A stretch of DNA of 7,528 bases from Minisyncoccota bacterium. Its GTDB lineage: Bacteria; Patescibacteriota; Minisyncoccia; Minisyncoccales; Minisyncoccaceae. Positions 6,041-7,528 of this stretch are shown one piece after another; within the stretch, counting starts at the first letter, position 1; each line of letters starts with the position of its first letter. The stretch covers positions 1 to 7,528 of the forward strand of contig JAQVBN010000024.1 of the NCBI GenBank assembly GCA_028690275.1. Direction: 5' to 3'. The notes below the pieces were generated by a model. It saw only the letters and a list, made by a program, of their open reading frames with translations. It ran no database searches and was not told the origin of the DNA. The position numbers and the translations under genes were made by a program.

Positions 6041-6436
6041 TTATATTTTTACCAAACAGTTATCATAAGTAGTTACATCTTCTTCCTGAATAAAAGCAGT
6101 GTCTCCTTTTGTCCAAAAAACAAAACTTTCGTTATCATTAACATAACGAACACCCGAAGCAGAAATTCCGTGAAGAAGAGTAAAGTTTCTTCCGTCGCTT
6201 AAAGCTAATTGTACCTTATCTTCAAAAAACAAAGCCCTTATTTCTTTTTCATTATTACAAATATAGGTAACATCATTAATGACGTTATTATCAGAAGTAG
6301 CGGAAGACTGATTTAAAATAGTTTTTGCTTCTCCGTATTGTTCTCCAAGATAAAAGGCGAGAGCAAAGACGCCCATGTAAAGTATTATTGCAATTATCAT
6401 TGAGAAACGAGTTGGTTTATTCCAGTTTATTTTCAT
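6041..6436 (-). CDS. Membrane-anchored MliC-family (C-type lysozyme inhibitor) protein
   Basis: A 131-residue protein with one N-terminal membrane helix (about 12-31) after a short basic N-terminus, a linker of about 25 residues, and a C-terminal domain matching the MliC/PliC family of C-type lysozyme inhibitors. The family pattern is plain: Y-x-C (YIC, Cys60), a short barrel with LALSDG (77-82), the SASGVRY loop (92-98), FWTKGDTAFIQEED (107-120) and a terminal Cys127 that should pair with Cys60. In characterised inhibitors the Ser of the ASG loop and the Lys of the KGD/E loop enter the lysozyme active site; both are present here. Instead of the usual lipobox the domain hangs from a transmembrane helix facing outward. 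It has its own promoter and a strong terminator and forms a divergent pair with the gene at 6531. The ATG at 6436 is the only sensible start and has no Shine-Dalgarno. The domain is clear; lysozyme inhibition is inferred from family. Confidence 0.85.
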   Translation of the reverse strand: MKINWNKPTRFSMIIAIILYMGVFALAFYLGEQYGEAKTILNQSSATSDNNVINDVTYICNNEKEIRALFFEDKVQLALSDGRNFTLLHGISASGVRYVNDNESFVFWTKGDTAFIQEEDVTTYDNCLVKI

Positions 6437-6463
6437 GTTTTTTAATTTAATATTTATATTTTA

Positions 6464-6492
6464 ATTATAAAGTGTTTTAATAGTTTCCGCAA
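6464..6492 (-). promoter_or_regulatory. Promoter for the MliC-like gene
   Basis: On the minus strand TTGCGG (6492-6487) and a perfect TATAAT (6469-6464) are 17 bases apart. The predicted start is near 6457, giving an A/T-only leader of about 20 bases with no ribosome binding site. Confidence 0.6.
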
Positions 6493-6516
6493 GGTTTCTT
6501 TTTTTTATGAATGAGG

Positions 6517-6522
6517 TATAAT
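6517..6522 (+). promoter_or_regulatory. -10 box for the beta-helix stub gene, probable leaderless start
   Basis: A perfect TATAAT stands nine bases before the GTG at 6531, the same spacing as at corA. No good -35 hexamer is visible at 16-18 bases upstream. With the opposite-facing promoter at 6464-6492 this forms a divergent promoter region of about 95 bases. Confidence 0.55.
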
Positions 6523-6530
6523 TTATTTTT

Positions 6531-7226
6531 GTGATCGTAAATATGTCTTTTAAAAAATTAATCATTTTAATATTTGTTTGTTGTCTGAGCCTTTATCTTC
6601 TATATGAAGAAAGGGGTTTCTTTACACAAACTTTTAAGAATATTAATTTTAATATTTTAAGTGCTTCTTTAACAGAGGATTATGTTTTAGAAGAGGAGAC
6701 CAAAACGATAAGAATCTATAACGCTCATCCATCTGGAGAAGCAATTGCTTTAAAAAAAGATACAAAATTACTATCAAAGAAAGATGGTGTTGTTTATCAA
6801 ACCAAAGAAACGGTTGTTGTTCCTGGTATTAAAAATGGAGAACCTGGAGAAGTTGATGTTTCTGTTAATGTTTATAAAAATACAGATGAGCCATTAAGCA
6901 CGGAATCGGTTATTAGTATTCCCGGATTAAGTAGTACAGATTATTTCAAAACAACATGGGCAGAAATAGTTGACGAAACAAAAGAAGAGGAAGTTAAATC
7001 TTCCGAAACTTTAGTTTCTGGGATTATAGAAAAAGATAGTATTTGGGAAGTTAAAAATAGTCCTTATGTAATTTATGGTAATATTTTTATCCCCAAAGAC
7101 GTAACTTTAATCATAGAGCCGGGAGTAGAGATAATCATCACTGGAGATTACAGTTTTTTAATTGAGGGTGAAATAAAAATGACCGGAGAAAGAAAAACCC
7201 CAGTCACTTTTTTTAGAAGTAATTAG
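6531..7226 (+). CDS. Membrane-anchored exported protein of unknown function with a single beta-helix turn at its C-terminus
   Basis: I do not recognise a named family for the whole protein (231 residues). After a short basic start (MSFKK) comes one hydrophobic helix (about 10-25), a signal anchor or uncleaved signal. Residues about 57-145 form a beta-rich domain with TIRIYNAHPSGEAI, a basic stretch, ETVVVPG, PGEVDVSV and SIPGLSSTDYFK. This arrangement recalls the beta domain of phage baseplate-J-like proteins that recurs in Patescibacteria; the match is by eye and weak. An acidic linker (146-160) follows. Residues 168-230 (SIWEVKNSPYVIYGNIFIP, TLIIEPGVEI, then a PVTFF turn) match the first rung of right-handed parallel beta-helix proteins, which normally continue for hundreds of residues; here the protein ends at once. 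Start choice: GTG 6531 lies nine bases after TATAAT and fits a leaderless mRNA, while ATG 6543 (227 residues) is the alternative. The stop overlaps the convergent decarboxylase stop by four bases. Confidence 0.8.
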   Translation: MIVNMSFKKLIILIFVCCLSLYLLYEERGFFTQTFKNINFNILSASLTEDYVLEEETKTIRIYNAHPSGEAIALKKDTKLLSKKDGVVYQTKETVVVPGIKNGEPGEVDVSVNVYKNTDEPLSTESVISIPGLSSTDYFKTTWAEIVDETKEEEVKSSETLVSGIIEKDSIWEVKNSPYVIYGNIFIPKDVTLIIEPGVEIIITGDYSFLIEGEIKMTGERKTPVTFFRSN

Positions 7227-7528
7227 ATGACATATACTTTTAATGGTGGAATACCATTGAAATAAATAGAACTGTAACTTGCGGTATAAGCTCCGGTAGT
7301 TAAAAAATACAATCGGTCTCCTTCTTTTATGTCTTTATTTAATTTATATCTATAATTTTCATAAAGAATATCCATGCTGTCACAAGTTGGTCCAGCTAAA
7401 ATAACTTCTTTGGTGTTATCTTTTGTAGCCCCTTCACTGATTATGGGGTATTTTATAGACTCGCCAATTGTTTCTATTAATCCTCCAAATTTTCCAACAT
7501 CAACATAAACCCAGTCGTAACCAGTAGT
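7223..7528 (-). CDS. Ornithine/diaminopimelate-type PLP-dependent decarboxylase, C-terminal part (runs off the window)
   Basis: The minus strand is open from the right edge (7528) to the TAA at 7225-7223, giving 101 residues; the N-terminal PLP-binding barrel is outside. The fragment is the C-terminal beta domain of the fold III (alanine-racemase-type) decarboxylases. GPTCDSMDIL (46-55) carries the Cys-Asp pair that in ornithine decarboxylase takes part in catalysis and in binding the substrate's distal amine. GDRLYFLTTGAYTASYSSIYFNG (70-92) carries the GAYT tyrosine that contacts the PLP phosphate at the dimer interface. The GPTCDS-type box favours an ornithine/lysine decarboxylase of polyamine synthesis over meso-diaminopimelate decarboxylase, but the substrate cannot be settled from this end alone. 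In the first case the product would be putrescine or cadaverine. It converges on the gene ending at 7226, with stops overlapping. Confidence 0.9.
   Translation of the reverse strand, partial: TTGYDWVYVDVGKFGGLIETIGESIKYPIISEGATKDNTKEVILAGPTCDSMDILYENYRYKLNKDIKEGDRLYFLTTGAYTASYSSIYFNGIPPLKVYVI

Noticed and set aside
7195..7226. Frameshift in the T7 run truncating a longer beta-helix gene
   Set aside because: All three forward frames stop within about 20 bases, and the opposite strand is fully occupied by the decarboxylase, so no continuation exists to be frameshifted.
1..7528. Recoded UGA (Gracilibacteria/SR1-type code)
   Set aside because: All genes are full length without in-frame TGA and end in TAA or TAG; the lack of TGA stops fits low GC and a sample of eight genes.
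1..7528. CRISPR array, tRNA, rRNA or insertion sequence
   Set aside because: No spaced direct repeats, cloverleaf-like segments, rRNA-like sequence or transposase motifs were seen on either strand.

Overview
The window is a low-GC, tightly packed bacterial segment that most resembles a member of the Patescibacteria (Candidate Phyla Radiation). This is inferred from three things: the style of the proteins (a sulfatase-modifying-factor/C-type-lectin-fold surface protein, a DEAD-box helicase with a short basic N-terminus, an MliC-type protein on a membrane anchor), the almost complete lack of Shine-Dalgarno sequences, and very short gaps between genes. All eight reading frames end in TAA or TAG. 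None of them needs a recoded UGA, so the ordinary bacterial code fits. No taxonomic marker such as rRNA is present.

Layout from left to right. (1) 3-1091, +: the 3' part of a surface-type protein with a pilin-like start and a C-terminal formylglycine-enzyme/C-type-lectin fold. Its last ~110 bases look like the variable region of a diversity-generating retroelement (DGR). (2) 1092-1291: a 200-base gap with an AT hairpin, a perfect consensus sigma-70 promoter and a terminator-like hairpin just before the next start codon. (3) 1292-2479, +: DEAD-box RNA helicase, closed by a clear intrinsic terminator. (4) 2534-3457, +: CorA-family divalent cation channel. It converges on (5) 3454-4092, -: hemolysin III/PAQR-like seven-helix membrane protein, which lies downstream of (6) 4116-5909, -: the translational GTPase TypA/BipA. 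(7) 6041-6436, -: a membrane-anchored MliC-like (lysozyme inhibitor) protein with its own promoter and terminator. (8) 6531-7226, +: a divergently transcribed membrane-anchored or exported protein ending in a single beta-helix turn. It converges on (9) 7223-7528, -: the C-terminal part of an ornithine/diaminopimelate-type PLP decarboxylase, cut by the window edge.

Functionally there are two groups. The helicase and TypA both act on RNA or ribosomes and are typical stress or cold-adaptation functions. Both have a terminator-like hairpin with a U-rich tail between promoter and start codon. The other complete genes mostly encode envelope proteins (CorA, HlyIII, MliC-like, beta-helix protein), and the first is probably a cell-surface ligand-binding protein. 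The most interesting item is the candidate DGR target at the left edge. The reverse transcriptase, the template repeat and the protein's N-terminus are all outside the window, so the assignment rests on fold, sequence pattern and base composition. A second theme is transcript economy: several genes have a -10 box only 7-9 bases before the start codon (probable leaderless mRNAs), and both convergent pairs share a four-base overlap of their stop codons.
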